Shown: piece after piece, positions 32,701-43,793 of the stretch
Layout: the number at the start of each line of letters is the position of its first letter
Position numbering within the stretch: position 1 is the stretch's first letter
Assembly (NCBI GenBank): GCA_020466095.1
Contig: CM035808.1
Location: 78,307,863-78,371,862 of the forward strand
DNA from: Chlorops oryzae
Lineage: Eukaryota > Arthropoda > Insecta > Diptera > Chloropidae
Direction of reading: 5' to 3'
DNA length: 64,000 nt
Position numbers and translations under genes: made by a program
Notes under the pieces: generated by a model
Seen by the model: the letters and a program-made list of their open reading frames with translations, nothing else
Told to the model about the DNA's origin: nothing
Database searches by the model: none

Positions 32701-32735
32701 CTTAGCAGGTTTACACTTTAAGCCGACGATATACA

Positions 32736-32981
32736 TATATGAATCATCGCCTCGAATAACGTTGTAAGCGAAAAGTTTCACATTTTTGGAAATTTGTCAT
32801 GCCAGACAGTACAAACAAAGTCATTTCATGTCTTTGATGTTCTGAAATGTTCAAGAGTTGACAAAATAAGAACACATTTATGATAGCTTAAAAGGCTCGT
32901 GTATTATTGACAGCGAAAGTCCGAAAAATGGATTCAAAAAATTTGTCGCTTAGAACGTTATTCGAGGCGATGATTCATATA
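32736..32981. repeat. MITE with about 30-bp inverted ends
   Basis: ATGAATCATCGCCTCGAATA at the left and its reverse complement at the right (both continuing ACGTT, one mismatch, TAAGCGA) about 245 bp apart in TA-rich flanks. Its right end is present a second time at 33100-33121 because of the tandem duplication described next. Confidence 0.7.
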
Positions 32982-33206
32982 TATTTATTTTTTTTTATAT
33001 ATACAGGGTGTCCCAAGTTGAGTGTGTCAAACTGAAGGAGGTGATAGGGGGATCCAAACGGAAATTCAATCAAAAAATTTGTCGCTTACAACATTATTCG
33101 AGGCGATGATTCATATATATATTTTTTATTTTTTTATATATACAGGGTGACCCAAGTTGAGTGTGTCAAACTGAAGGAGGTGAAAGGGGGGTCCAAACGG
33201 ACCAAA
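32935..33206. repeat. 136-bp tandem duplication
   Basis: The block from CAAAAAATTTGTCGCTTA through the MITE end, a TA-rich spacer and CAGGGTG(T/A)CCCAAGTTGAG to CCAAACGG occurs at 32935 and again at 33071 with a few differences. Confidence 0.8.
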
Positions 33207-33249
33207 AATTGTATGGGACGGGGAGGGGTCGCAAATGCACCCCTGAGGA

Positions 33250-34232
33250 GTTGCACGCAAAAAACCAAATTTTGTATTTTCGCTGGCGCTCCTAACTTAT
33301 AAGCCGTAAATTCAAAATCACGTATGAAATCAAACGCTCGGCAGTTTTGCTTTAAATCTGCAAACCATGATTTTAAATTATTAAATTTTGCTTTGTCTTT
33401 TATGGCCATCAAAGTCAAAAATAGTGTAATTTTGGCTGTTAAAATTGGTTGTTTTTAAATTATAACAATCGAGTCTCTTTTTTTGACTCTTTTCGAAAAC
33501 TTTGAGTTTTTCTCTTCAATTTGAAACCATGGTTGCTAACAAAAAGTTTCACAATCAATGCAAAACTAATGTTTGAAAATTGTTTCTTCCGTTTACCGAT
33601 TTTAAATGAAGAAACGCTTTTTAAATTTAAAATATAACCAAAAAATAAGGAATTTTATTTAAAAGTTTGTAATGAACAATTCTACTGATCAAATGTAGAC
33701 AATTAAAAGTCAGCTGCGAGCGCGAGAGCGAGCAAAAAAGTGTGTTCGGAATGACCACTGGAGAACGAGTGCACTTTTTTCTCTCACACCATCTCGTCAT
33801 TGCCGCGTGGAAGGAATTCCATGGAAAAGCCGCGTGGAAAGGTTCCATGGAACGGTTCCATCCTCTCTGGACTTTTTTCCAGGCTAAGGCTCGACTTTAA
33901 GATCGCTATTGGTGCGTACCTTTCGACGGGTCTAGATTGTCGCATACGGGACGAGCTTTGTCGCACGGCAATCGACGGGAGGTCGTCGCATATGGAGAAT
34001 CGATGTCGCAAGGTGGTCGACGGGTATAGGTCGAACCAACGGTGATCTTAAACATTCTGCCCGCCTTGCAGGACTGCAATAGATGCAGATAGCCACATCC
34101 TAAACCTGTGGAGAAAAGAGGAGAGAAAAAGATCGAGCGAGAGAGAGGGAAAAGGAGATAGGATAGAGCACGCTAGAAATTAGGGGATAGGAGGAGAGAA
34201 AGAGACCAGAGACAAAGGGGAGCCGTCAACGG
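33250..34232. other. Non-coding DNA left of the BEL/Pao cluster
   Basis: 33250-33620 is AT-rich. 33780-34040 is GC-richer with CCATGGAA palindromes (33820-33860) and repeated CGACGGG words. 34100-34220 is a purine-rich GAGA tract. No gene. It might be LTR or untranslated DNA of the BEL-A fragment. Confidence 0.35.
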
Positions 34233-35082
34233 TTACGGTGGGCAGCTTCCGGACAGCACAAACCCAAATATGGTGTTTGTGGCGTGCAACTGTCCGATTC
34301 CCGTCGGAAGAATGCCGGGCCGCATCAACTTTGGGTAGATATCGAGCCCCAAGACGATATCCACCGCTCGAGACCGATAGAATTCGGGATCCGCGAGCAC
34401 TATGTTTATGTAATGCTCACGAATCCTTTCATCCACCGGTTGCGAGGGAGACACGACCGGAAGCCGACTGACCACCCGAGCGTACGTTTCGACCTCCACG
34501 CTGAGATCGAATCCCGCACGCAACACGAGTGTGCAAGTTGAGGTGCCCCCGATATCCAAGGTAGGGAGGCGCCACCGGCTGACCAGCTCGGAGGTAATGG
34601 TAGATTGCGAAGAGCAGGCGTTAAGCACTGCGCGAGCCTGATACTTAACTTTGCCCACTCGCACCTTCACCATCGCGGTGGGCAGCACCGATACTTGCCG
34701 GGTGATGGTTGAGATCACCGAGCTTGTCGACGCGCGTAGGGGCGGAGATGAACGGACACGCGCAGGGGGCGCCACCACAGAACTTTGAGGAGGGTGTTGG
34801 CGGCGGAAGCGTCGCAGGTTTAACGGCGTGTTTCCGTTATCATCGTGGAGCGTGGTATGGTGGTCTCCTTGGCATTTAAGGCAGCGGTTTCCACTCGTGC
34901 AATTTCTTCGTTTGTGAGATACGGCCAAGCAGTTGGAGCATAAGCCGTTTAGCAGAACCGCACGAAGACGTTGCTCAAGGGGGGCTTCACGATACTTTCT
35001 GCAATGCGATATCGTATGGCAGCCACGGCATACGGGGCATTGTAGACCGGAGCGCCAGTGCTGACCACGTCTGTCGGTGGAC
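34233..35082 (-). pseudogene. BEL/Pao fragment A: zinc knuckles and protease
   Basis: A minus-strand ORF is open from 35201 to 34233, but its first 40 or so codons belong to the palindrome arm and are antisense to the next fragment. Recognisable content: zinc knuckles CPVCRGCHTISHC, CSNCLAVSHKRRNC and CLKCQGDHHTTLH, then a retroviral-type protease whose active-site triad reads LNACS where BEL proteases have Leu-Asp-x-Gly/Cys-Ser, so the catalytic Asp is Asn. It ends with GLDIYPKLM and TIFGFVLSG, the region joining protease to RT. No RT follows; the fragment is truncated. Confidence 0.8.
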
Positions 35083-35156
35083 CGACGGGGAGAGTGGTCG
35101 ACACTGGCGGTAGTGAGTCTACAATGCCCCGTATGCCGTGGCTGCCATACGATATC
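35008..35156. repeat. 149-bp near-perfect palindrome at a BEL/BEL junction
   Basis: Arms 35008-35047 and 35117-35156 are exact 40-bp reverse complements (GATATCGTATGGCAGCCACG...). The central 69 bp continue the symmetry with a few mismatches (CGCCAGTG..GACCAC pairs with GTGGTCGACACTGGCG, and the centre contains GTCGGTGGACCGAC). It sits where minus-strand fragment A turns into plus-strand fragment B. Confidence 0.92.
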
Positions 35157-35675
35157 CGGCTCGAAGGACCACCCAATCGAATCCGCAGTCGGCGCCGCCA
35201 CCTCACACGGCGGCTCAACGGCAACCCTCTTGTAAGCTGTGCCCCAACCAAAGCCATGGATTACGACAATGTGTGAAGTTTCAGAAGATGAACCTCCCTC
35301 AACGGTCGGACGTCGTCAAAAAACACAACTGTTGCATTAACTGTTTAGCTTATTCGCATCTCTTAAAGGACTGCCCAAGTTCATACTCGTGTAGTAAATG
35401 TCAGCAGCGTCATCACACCCTCCTTCATAAAGAATCCAATACACCGACAACGAGGCCCTCGAGCTCAACGCCCACGAATGGAGGTCAGGCGCGCAGAGCT
35501 CTGCATAATCAAGTAGAATCGTCGACATCTCCGTCGACCGTCGCAAGTCGCCTTAGCAGATCTAACTCGCGTTCTTCAAATATTTCCGCCGCCAGTTCTT
35601 CGGCATCTCATCCTTCCGCTACCGTATTACAAAACCATTTCGCAAAGTCGACGAAACGGATCTTGTCGGACATCG
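35157..35675 (+). pseudogene. BEL/Pao fragment B: gag C-terminal zinc knuckles
   Basis: Plus-strand reading frame (open from 35138 to 35680) with CKLCPNQSHGLRQC, CCINCLAYSHLLKDC and CSKCQQRHHTLLH, the three-knuckle pattern of BEL/Pao gag, followed by a Ser/Thr-rich linker. It is a different family from fragment A (sequence clearly diverged). Homology ends near 35675, where the DNA becomes integrase sequence of fragment C on the opposite strand. Confidence 0.8.
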
Positions 35676-38600
35676 CCTGAAGGGGCCGCGAATTAAGACA
35701 ACTTTCTATTCTCGCTACCAACGTAGAAAATTCCTCAAACGTATATTTGAGGTTGATGGTCAACTTTCGGAAATGTTGCTTAAAACTCTTTACCCCAGCT
35801 TCCCAAAGACCGCCCATGTGCGGAGCTCCTGGAGGTATAAAGGACCAGGCTACCTCTTAGTTGGAAAATTGATGATGCACTTTTTGTCTGGTTTCCATCA
35901 AACATTTCTGGAAATCAAGACGAAGCTCTTTGGACGCTCCGACAAAGTTCGTTCCGTTATCGGAAAAGACCTTGTGGGGACATCCCCGCCGCGCGGCGAA
36001 CCGACTGAACGCTGCCAGAAAGGATGCAGAGGAGAGGTCACTCGTAACTTCTAAATGAACCGCTTTGGTAGCAAAGCAAACAAAGAGACAGACGTACCCC
36101 TTGGTCACGCGGCAAAATCTCCCAGTAAACGACTTGATGTCAAAGGGTCCAGCGAAATCGACACCAGTATTGGTAAAAGGTTGAGATAAGGCTGTGCGCT
36201 CGGGGGGAAGCGCAGCCATGAGTTGAGCTAACTGCCTTTTCTTAAAAATGGTACACACTTTGCAACTACGGATAACGAGCTTGATAGAGGCTTTAGCTTG
36301 AGGCAACCAAAATTGACTCCGAATAACTCGCAGCATTAGGTGATTGCCTCCATGAAGGGTCACGTGATGAATATGGCTTACCAAGAGCCGCGTTAAATGA
36401 GCATCCTTGGGTAAAACTATTGGGTGTTTTTCGTCAAAAGATAATTCTTGCGAAGCGGTCAGTCTTCTTCCAATTCGGAATAAACTATCTTGATGCAGAA
36501 AGGATGCAACGAGGATAAGCTACTCTTACTGTTCACTAGTCGTTTTTCGGATAAATCCGCATATTGCCGTCGGAAAATAACGCAACTGAGCCACAACTAA
36601 TAAACGGAGTTTAGTCTGACGAATCTCTTCCGGGTCTAACTCAGAATCAAAGACCGGCCTTGGACGGTGGGTTCGGCGCATTCGGGCGAGCACCCGAAGT
36701 ACATAACTCATGACACGAAGAGCTTGGGCAAAGCTTGAGAAACGGACAAGGAGGTCATCTTGAACAGTAGGCACCGCTACATGCACGCGGACAGTTTTCT
36801 GTTCCAGGGAGGTCGTACAGTTCTGCGGGGGAGACATAGTCGGCCACTGTGAATGGGCCATCGCTAGCCACGAAGGGCCATTCCACCAGAGAGCGTTGGA
36901 CACTAGTTCTGGCGCCGGTATCCCCCGTGACGAGAGGTCAGCCGGGTTATCAGCCGATTCAACATTAGACCACCGTTGAATTCCTACGACCTCCGCGATT
37001 TTTGCCACCCGATTAGCGACAAAGGTGGTCCAATGATATGCCGGCTTAGCCAGCCAGGCAAGGAAAATAGTAGAATCAGACCAACATTGAATTTTTGGTC
37101 GTTCTACTCCCAAGGATGGGAGGAGCGACTGCACTAAATCAGCGACCAAAGCCGCCGCACAGAGTTCAAGACGAGGTAAAGAGTACGTTTTTACAGGTGC
37201 CACCTTGGATTTGGAAAAAAGGAGGTGACAGTAAACGGTATTATGCTCCGAAACCCGGGCATATATACAGGCTGCATATGCCTTCTCAGAGGCATCGCAA
37301 AACGCATGAAATTCGACCTCACACGATGGGGTAAATTTAATCCAACGGGGAATTCTAACATCATTCAGACTAGCCAAACTGTCAAGAAAATTTATCCATC
37401 GTTGGAGGAGAAGGGTAGGCAACGCGTCATCCCAACCAATTTGCGAGAGCCAAACTTGCTGCATAAGGATTTTCGCAGTCACCACTACGGGAGCCAACCA
37501 TCCTGCTGGATCCAACAGTTTAGCAATACCTGAAAGAACTTGCCGCTTGGTATATGAAGTCTTGATGTCTACCGTCTCCACTCTAAAGTGAAACCGGTCA
37601 GACGAGGCATTCCACCGAATGCCCAATGTCTTTGCTTCACTGGATTCTTCAAAGGACAGAAAGTCTTCAGTGAGTCGATGTTCCTTGGGGATATCTGACA
37701 AAATTGCAGGATGGTTGGACGTCCATTTTCGAAGAGGGAAGCCGGCTGAATCCAGAGCTTTGATTAGCTCATCACGAGCCTTGACCGCGGTGTTCAGGTC
37801 GTGGGCCCCACCGAGTGCGTCATCCACATACATAAAGTGTTGGATGATGTCTGATGCCAGCGGATAAATAGCTTGCGAGTCCTCGGCCAGCTGATGAAGG
37901 GTGCGTATAGCTAGATACGGAGCGCAATTAACGCCAAACGTAACCGTCTTTAACTCGAAGTCTTTGACCGACCCATCAGACGATGTCCGAAAGAGAATTC
38001 GCTGAAAAGGAGTGTGTTTGGGGGTGAACTAGAATTTGTCGATACATTTTTTCAATATCACTATTGAACACAAATTGGAAGAAGCGCCACTTTAAAATCA
38101 AAAGGGTCAGGTCAGCTTGAAGGGTCGGGCCGGTGTGCAGTATGTCATTGAGACTGACTCCGTTCGCCGTACGGCTGGAAGCATTGAAGACGACACGAAG
38201 CTTGGTAGTGGTGCTTTCCGGTTTAATTACAGCATGATGCGGTAAATAATAGTGCGCAGGTCGATCTTGAAAAGGCGGTGATGGGACGGGAGACATATGC
38301 TGCAATACGAGGTATTCTCCAAGAACTTGATCGTACTTATCCTTTAGAAATGGATCACGGGCCAATCGAACTTCACTCCGCAGCCATTGTTTCATCGCAA
38401 TATGTCGGGATGAGCTTATTTCTCGATTAGAAAAGGGATCCTTTTTGAAGGGCAACGTGACCATATAACGGCCGTTAGGAAGACGAGACGTGGTTTTCGA
38501 AAAATTTTCTTCACAACTTCTATCCGCTTCAGAAATGAATGGGACGCGAGGAAGTTCCTCCACCTCCCAAAACTTTGCTATTTGTTTCTCCAAGGTGACC

Positions 38601-39146
38601 TCACTAAAGAACGAAACATTAGTAGAGAAAGCGGTAACTGGTTGTCCGGTTTCGATAGGTCCCGTAAGAATCCATCCGAATACGGTCTCAATGGCAACCA
38701 AGGAGGTAAGCACATTTTTCTGAATTCCACCTAAGAGAATGGAGGGATAAATATCACTTCCTATTAGAAGATCTACACTTCCTTGACAAGCAAAATTCAC
38801 ATCAGCCAGCGGAAGGTCAACCACACTCACAGCATTTGTGGGAAGCGAAAAGGAGGGGAAGTTGCCCGTTAATTGGCCTAAGACTAAGGCAACAGGTGAG
38901 ATAGAGACATCCGCATCTCGAGCGGAACTTAATGTTATATTATATTACAGCATTTGTTCACTTGTGCCGTAACCACATTGCTAAGACCGGAGACTCGTGC
39001 ATCCACTCTCTCCGTTGGCAACTTAACTAGTTTTCGCAGCCTATCCGAAATAAAAGTACACTCAGATCATGGGTCCACTAATGCCCTGGCGGGATAAAGT
39101 TCACCATTGTGACTCAGATGGACAATGGCGGTGCCTAACAATCGGT
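35676..39146 (-). pseudogene. BEL/Pao fragment C: protease, RT, RNase H, integrase
   Basis: Read leftwards: protease start at 39146-38940 with ALVDP followed by a stop where Gly is usual, then SECTFISDRL. 38830-37976 is protease end and RT start (LPHHAVIKPES, LRVVFNASS, SLNDILHTGP). A frameshift near 38020 separates it from 37833-36526, which has the YVDD box, RNase H-type sequence (FCDASEKAYAA, LPRLELCAA) and the PADLSSRG motif. Integrase runs 36384-35857 (HHCC-type zinc module, GVDFAGPF, SDNGTNF), with a frameshift before the last catalytic Glu ([12 protein letters not shown], near 35815). No LTR is seen at either end. Confidence 0.9.
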
Positions 39147-39889
39147 GATCTTAAACAAAAATAATTATTTTGTACTTTTGACTCCCAGAAAAGTTATTTG
39201 AATCAAATTTATTCAGCACACTTTTAGGCAGCATGAGAAAAAGAAAAAACTAAGAAATTTAAAAATTTCTGAATAGTGTTTTAGTTTTACATACCCGCCT
39301 AAAAGTATGCTCCCCAATTTAGTAGAATTCTTTCCGCGCCTCTAGCTCCTTACGAGTGCAAGATGGACCCCCCCCCCCCCCTTCCCTCACAGTTTTTTGT
39401 CCGTCTGGATCTCCCCTATCACCTCCTTCAGTTTGATACACTCAGCTTGGGACTCCCTGTATATATTGAATTTTTACATTTTTATATATATTTCTTTTTA
39501 TTATTTTTGCGATTCTTATAAGAAAGAAAAAAAAAAAAAACCAAAACAAAAATCACTTATAATTAGTTTAATAAATTCGCACATCCGCACGCAACAAACT
39601 TATCATCCCTAATGCAGTTGCACGTTGATGAAAGCTTTAGAAACGGAGAGTGAAAGAGAAGGAGGAACCTTACGCAGTATGATATGGAGCAGTGCTTTAA
39701 ATAAGGATTTGTGCTAACTACCGAAAAATACTTCCCAACGAATTTTATTATTTTTGTTTGTTTGTTTTAAAAGTGCTTTATTTTATTCTTTAAAGTCAAT
39801 TTACTAAGATTGCATATAATAATAATATATATCAGAACATTTTTATTTAATCTTCTTGAATTAAATAAAAAATTAGAGTTGATATGAAT
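39147..39889. other. Non-coding spacer with C14 run
   Basis: Contains a homopolymer of 14 C at 39368-39381 and the right inverted end of the 33143-39459 element (about 39385-39459); otherwise AT-rich with no gene. Confidence 0.5.
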
Positions 39890-40799
39890 TTAAAATCCAA
39901 AGATCTTGTTTCCAGACTCTTCGGTTTCGTCGTCATCATCAACATCAATGTCTTCGCCATTTTTGCACTCACGTGCCTCTGAGAAAATGGCTTGAAAAAC
40001 TGGCTGACGTCTGGTCACCTCGTTTGGTGGATTTATATTTCCGTTGCGACGAGATTTTTCTTCGAAAAACATTTTGGCTGCTGCTGTTGGATTCCATTGT
40101 ACCCAAATTGTCATAATCGCATGAATATACAAAAAAAATTTTTCCGTGTCGATTAACATTGATGATCGCAATTTTGTTTATAAACGATTAATTGCTTGGA
40201 TCCTTCTTTCGACATCGGCCGAGTGTGGAGTACATGCGGCTATTCTCGCCAAAACTGTAATGAGATCTTGTACGTGTTTCGGCTGTCGCTGGTTTTTGAA
40301 AGTTTAAAAATAATCTTGCTTAAACTCATGTCTTTCATCGCACTTGTAATTGAAAAGCCATTAAATTGCATGTACAAGCTGGGCAGCGATACATCTGGTG
40401 CACATAGTGAATGGGTTTCTTCAATATTTGTATTCAGATCGAAATTAATGAACGGTTAAAATTTCTTCAAAAATCCTTCGTCGGTCTGAAAACTTCTATC
40501 TAAGAAATAGCAAAGCGCAGTGAGATCAGCGAGGTCTTCTGTTGGCCGACGCGAGTCCCGGTTGACTTAGAGCTCGATTGATTACAAGAATACGTTTTTC
40601 CCCCTCTTCCTCGTCATACACCAATTTTGAAGCCAAATTGCTTTCAAAACCGCCAGGAAATTTGCCACTTTTCATACTATTTAAAGTTTTTATGGCTGTG
40701 TTTATACGGGACTTCATTGAGATCAGAGTCAATTCGTTTGACTGGAGTTGCTTCTGCAGCCGACTGAATGCGAATAACACAATGCTACAGCGTTTCGAC

Positions 40800-41347
40800 T
40801 ATTTTTTTCTGCTGGTTATTTTTTGTTACTATAGGGCCCCCTAATTCCAAAAAGGTGAATGGTTGGATGGATTTAAGTAGCGTTTCCCAGATATGGCCCA
40901 AAATGTGAAAAAAGTCAATTTTCCCTACTTTGCCGTATAAAATATCCAAGCAGATAAACGTCACCCTAAGACTATAATTGTGGCTCCTATGATGTCAGAA
41001 TGGCTATTTTTCGCTCATATTTTTCGTTACTTTCACTCACTTATCGAGCCATAACTCAGCAAAGTATTCCAATATTAGGCATACCCATTTTGGGTAGAGT
41101 CGTAAAAACTGCATTTTTATTTTTCAAAAACGATACGCATACGTAGGTAGGTAGGTAGGTTCTCAGTGCTTGGCTATTTTTTACGTTAATTGAGTTATGG
41201 CCTCAAGTATGGGGCAAAGTAGAGAAAATTGACTTTTTTCACATTTTGGGCCATATCTCAGAAACGCTACTTAAATATATCAAACCATCGACCTTTTTGG
41301 AATGAGGGAGCCGTAAACTAACATAAAATAAGCAATCGAAAAAAGGG
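40800..41347. repeat. Fold-back/MITE with arms of about 130 bp
   Basis: Left arm about 40811-40945 and right arm about 41214-41340 are inverted copies, for example GATATGGCCCAAAATGTGAA on the left and its complement on the right. The spacer contains a GTAG microsatellite at 41144-41159. No coding sequence. Confidence 0.75.
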
Positions 41348-41666
41348 TAAGAAAAAAATTTTTTTTTTTTAGCATTGTATAATAAAGGGCTGCGCAAATG
41401 CATTTGGATCACCATACAAAACATTTTCGCGGAGCGCAATTACATTCGCTCTCTCACTCTCATTTGGGGATAGCGTTGCGGTGAGCACAAATATTTGGTA
41501 GTGTGTGTAAACGAAAAACGCGTTGAAAGCAAAACAAATGAATAACTGTCTTGTTCGCATTAATTATGTAAATCAAAAAAATTTGCAAGAGGAGTACAAG
41601 TAAGCAAGTATTTGGAGTACTTGAGTAACACTAGTCGACACCAAAAAGTCCACGAACCAAAGATAT

Positions 41667-41961
41667 GAATTCTATAGTAAAATTTTCCGCTGATTACGAA
41701 AATGGCAAAATCAAAATTTTTTATCGGACAGTTTTTTAGTTATTTCAAAAAACAACGTTGTTTAAAAATTTTTTTAACATGTCGTTAGTTTTTTCACTAT
41801 AACACCGTCACTTTTTTGCGGACAATAAAAAAACATAGCATCGTTAAATCAACATGTTAAAAAAATTGTAAAAAAACGGTTTTTTGGTAGTAACGGAAAA
41901 ACTGTCCGATAGAAAATGTTTTTTGCCATTTTCGTAATCAGCGGAAAATTTTACTAGCGAA
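41667..41961. repeat. Fold-back repeat, about 68-bp arms
   Basis: TAGTAAAATTTTCCGCTGAT at 41675 onward pairs with its reverse complement ending near 41955; the arms include ATTTTTTATCGGACAGTTTT. Inside, a second pair (AAAAATTTTTTTAACATG / CATGTTAAAAAAATT) makes the hairpin nearly continuous. Confidence 0.75.
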
Positions 41962-42214
41962 TTCTTATGTTTGCTTCTTGAAGCATGAAAAAATCTAAAA
42001 TTCTAAAAATCTAAAACTCGTTCGCTATAAACAGCACACAATTAGCGGCGCACGCAAATACTTGGAATACAAACTAGAACCATACAGTTATTTTGGCATT
42101 TGCCGGTATAGCATCGTATGAAAACAAGAGTCGATGAGAGTAAGTGGCGTATGCTACTTGATTCGAGAGAGAGAGAGAGAGTTACAACAATGCTTGCGCG
42201 CTGAGGAACAAGTA

Positions 42215-43793
42215 CAGTATGCAAAACTCGTATTCATACACCTCAAAATTTCAGTTAAAAACTGGTTTTTACTGCCATAAAAAAAAAATTTAGGATGAAA
42301 ACTCATAAAAAGCATTACTTTAATGCAAATCAAGCAGAAAAACAAACAAAAGATATTATAGTTTTCAAAATATAAGCAAATTTGTTATTTTGACACGCAA
42401 AATTCGTATTCATACATCTGTTTAGTTTCTATTTTTAACAGCTTTTTATTAAGAATTAATGTTTTGTGGGATATCCTCGTTGTTTTATAACAGCGTTCTA
42501 ACGTTTTTCATTGATTTCACCAATTTTTTTTCAAAGTTGGGGATATTTTTTGCCATTCCCATTGTAAAATGCGTTTCAGATCAGTAGCATCTCTAATTGT
42601 ATGCTTGTATGCTGAACTCTTTTCTTCAAAATCGACCATAGATTCTCAATAGGATTGATATCGGGACTCTGCGGTGGTGTTTTCAAATAATAAAGGATCC
42701 ATAAACGTATATCGAAAGCTGTGTGCTTGGGGTCGTTATCCTGTTGAAACATATATCGCCCTGACAGCCCCAAATTTTGTTCACTGGGACCCAAATTGGT
42801 TTTTAAAACATCAATGTACTTTCTTGTGTTCATTATGCCAGGGATATGAGCCAGCTTTCCCACGCCTGCAGCAGCGAAATCATGACGGAGCCCCCGCCGT
42901 GTTTAACTGTTGGCAAAAGGTTCTTGAAATAAAGCCTCTTTTTTTTCTCGCCATATTTTAGTGATTCCATCGGACACTTTTATGTTGAATTTACATTCAT
43001 CGGAAAATATAACACGCTTCCAGAACCGCAAACCCATTTTAATGTACTTTTTGGCAAATTGTACTCTTTTGATGCGGTTAATTCGACTTATAAAAGGCTT
43101 TCGTGCCGCAATTCTGCTTTGAAACTTGGGTTTTCTGAGATAATTTCTTACAGTTTGGGCTGTTACTGATATTCCGTATTGTGTAAGTAGGCTTTCCACT
43201 AAATATGGTGCTGAAGTTGTTGGATCTTTCCGAATTTGCCTTATTAAGAAGGACTGATGTCTACGAGTAAGTTTTTGTCTGGGTCCATTACGTTTTTTCT
43301 TCTGCACGTATCCTTGACTTTGAAACATTTTGACAATGTACTGAACCGTTGAATGGGTTCTGTTTATTATTTTTGCTATTTCACGCAGTGACTTGCCTTC
43401 TTTGTGCAGTTTAAGTACGAGTTCGCGAATTTCATTTCCAACTTCTGTTCCTTTACGTCCCATTGCTTCAAAAAACGAATTGAGTGGAAAATGTGAAGTT
43501 ATAACTATAGATTAAAATCTGGACAATTGCTAAACAGCTGTTTTTGACACATTAAATAAGTAGATGTTATCCCAGGACCACATTTGGTTGGTGTATGAAT
43601 ACGAATTTTGCGTGCCAAAATAACAAATTTGCTTATATTTTGAAAACTATAATATCTTTTGTTTGTTTTTCTGCTTGATTTGCGTTAAAGTAATGCTTTT
43701 TATGAGTTTTCATCCAAAATTCTATTTTTATGGCAGTTAAAATCAAGTTTTCACTGAAATTTTGAGGTGTATGAATACGAGTTTTGCATACTG
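42215..43793 (-). mobile_element. Tc1-like element with long IR/DR-type ends
   Basis: 1579 bp flanked by TA (42213-42214, 43794-43795). The ends start CAGTATGCAAAACTCGTATT and are inverted for about 204 bp. Each end has two direct copies of a GCAAAAyTCGTATTCATACA word, one outermost and one about 180 bp inside: the IR/DR layout of Bari, Minos and Sleeping Beauty relatives. One transposase gene on -. Confidence 0.93.
42576..43463 (-). pseudogene. Tc1-like DD34E transposase, frameshifted
   Basis: Starts at the ATG at 43463 (MGRKGTEVGNEIR). The paired-like DNA-binding half has two helix-turn-helix segments (KSLREIAKIINRTHSTVQYI; TSAPYLVESLLTQYGISV). Catalytic Asp 1 is in FSDECKFN, Asp 2 in QQDNDPKHT, and Glu in SPDINPIENLW at DD34E spacing. 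Frame is lost between about 42930 and 42890, where the family's GGGSVM region should be, splitting the gene into 186- and 95-codon pieces. The enzyme would cut the 204-bp ends. Confidence 0.9.

Larger units (their letters stand above)
27693..32728 (+). mobile_element. Unassigned DNA transposon with 26-bp inverted ends
   Basis: Left AGTCGGCTTAAAGTGTAAAC and right (reverse complement) CGTCGGCTTAAAGTGTAAAC, both continuing CTGCTAA, give 26 identical bases after the first. ATAT flanks both sides (27689-27692, 32729-32732), an apparent 4-bp target duplication in AT-rich DNA. Inside are hAT-2 (27875-30714) and, on +, a spliced gene with a CxxC motif (31022 on). Without hAT-2 the element is about 2.2 kb. 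A 4-bp duplication is known for Chapaev, Sola and some others; none is proven here. Confidence 0.75.
33143..39459. mobile_element. TA-flanked inverted-repeat element containing BEL/Pao fragments
   Basis: The left end CAGGGTGACCCAAGTTGAG and right end (reverse complement) CAGGGAGTCCCAAGCTGAG stay similar for about 60 bp (TCAAACTGAAGGAGGTGA shared) and are both flanked by TA. This suits a Tc1/mariner-like element of which only ends remain, with retrotransposon sequence inserted inside. A further partial copy of the left end lies at 33004-33060. The arms are diverged, so these could also be two separate insertions in opposite orientation. Confidence 0.5.

Noticed and set aside
32745..33121. MITE end at 33100-33121 as a separate element
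   Set aside because: Explained by the 136-bp tandem duplication.
33627..34045. ORFs around the CCATGG palindromes as genes
   Set aside because: Present on both strands, low complexity, no conserved motif.
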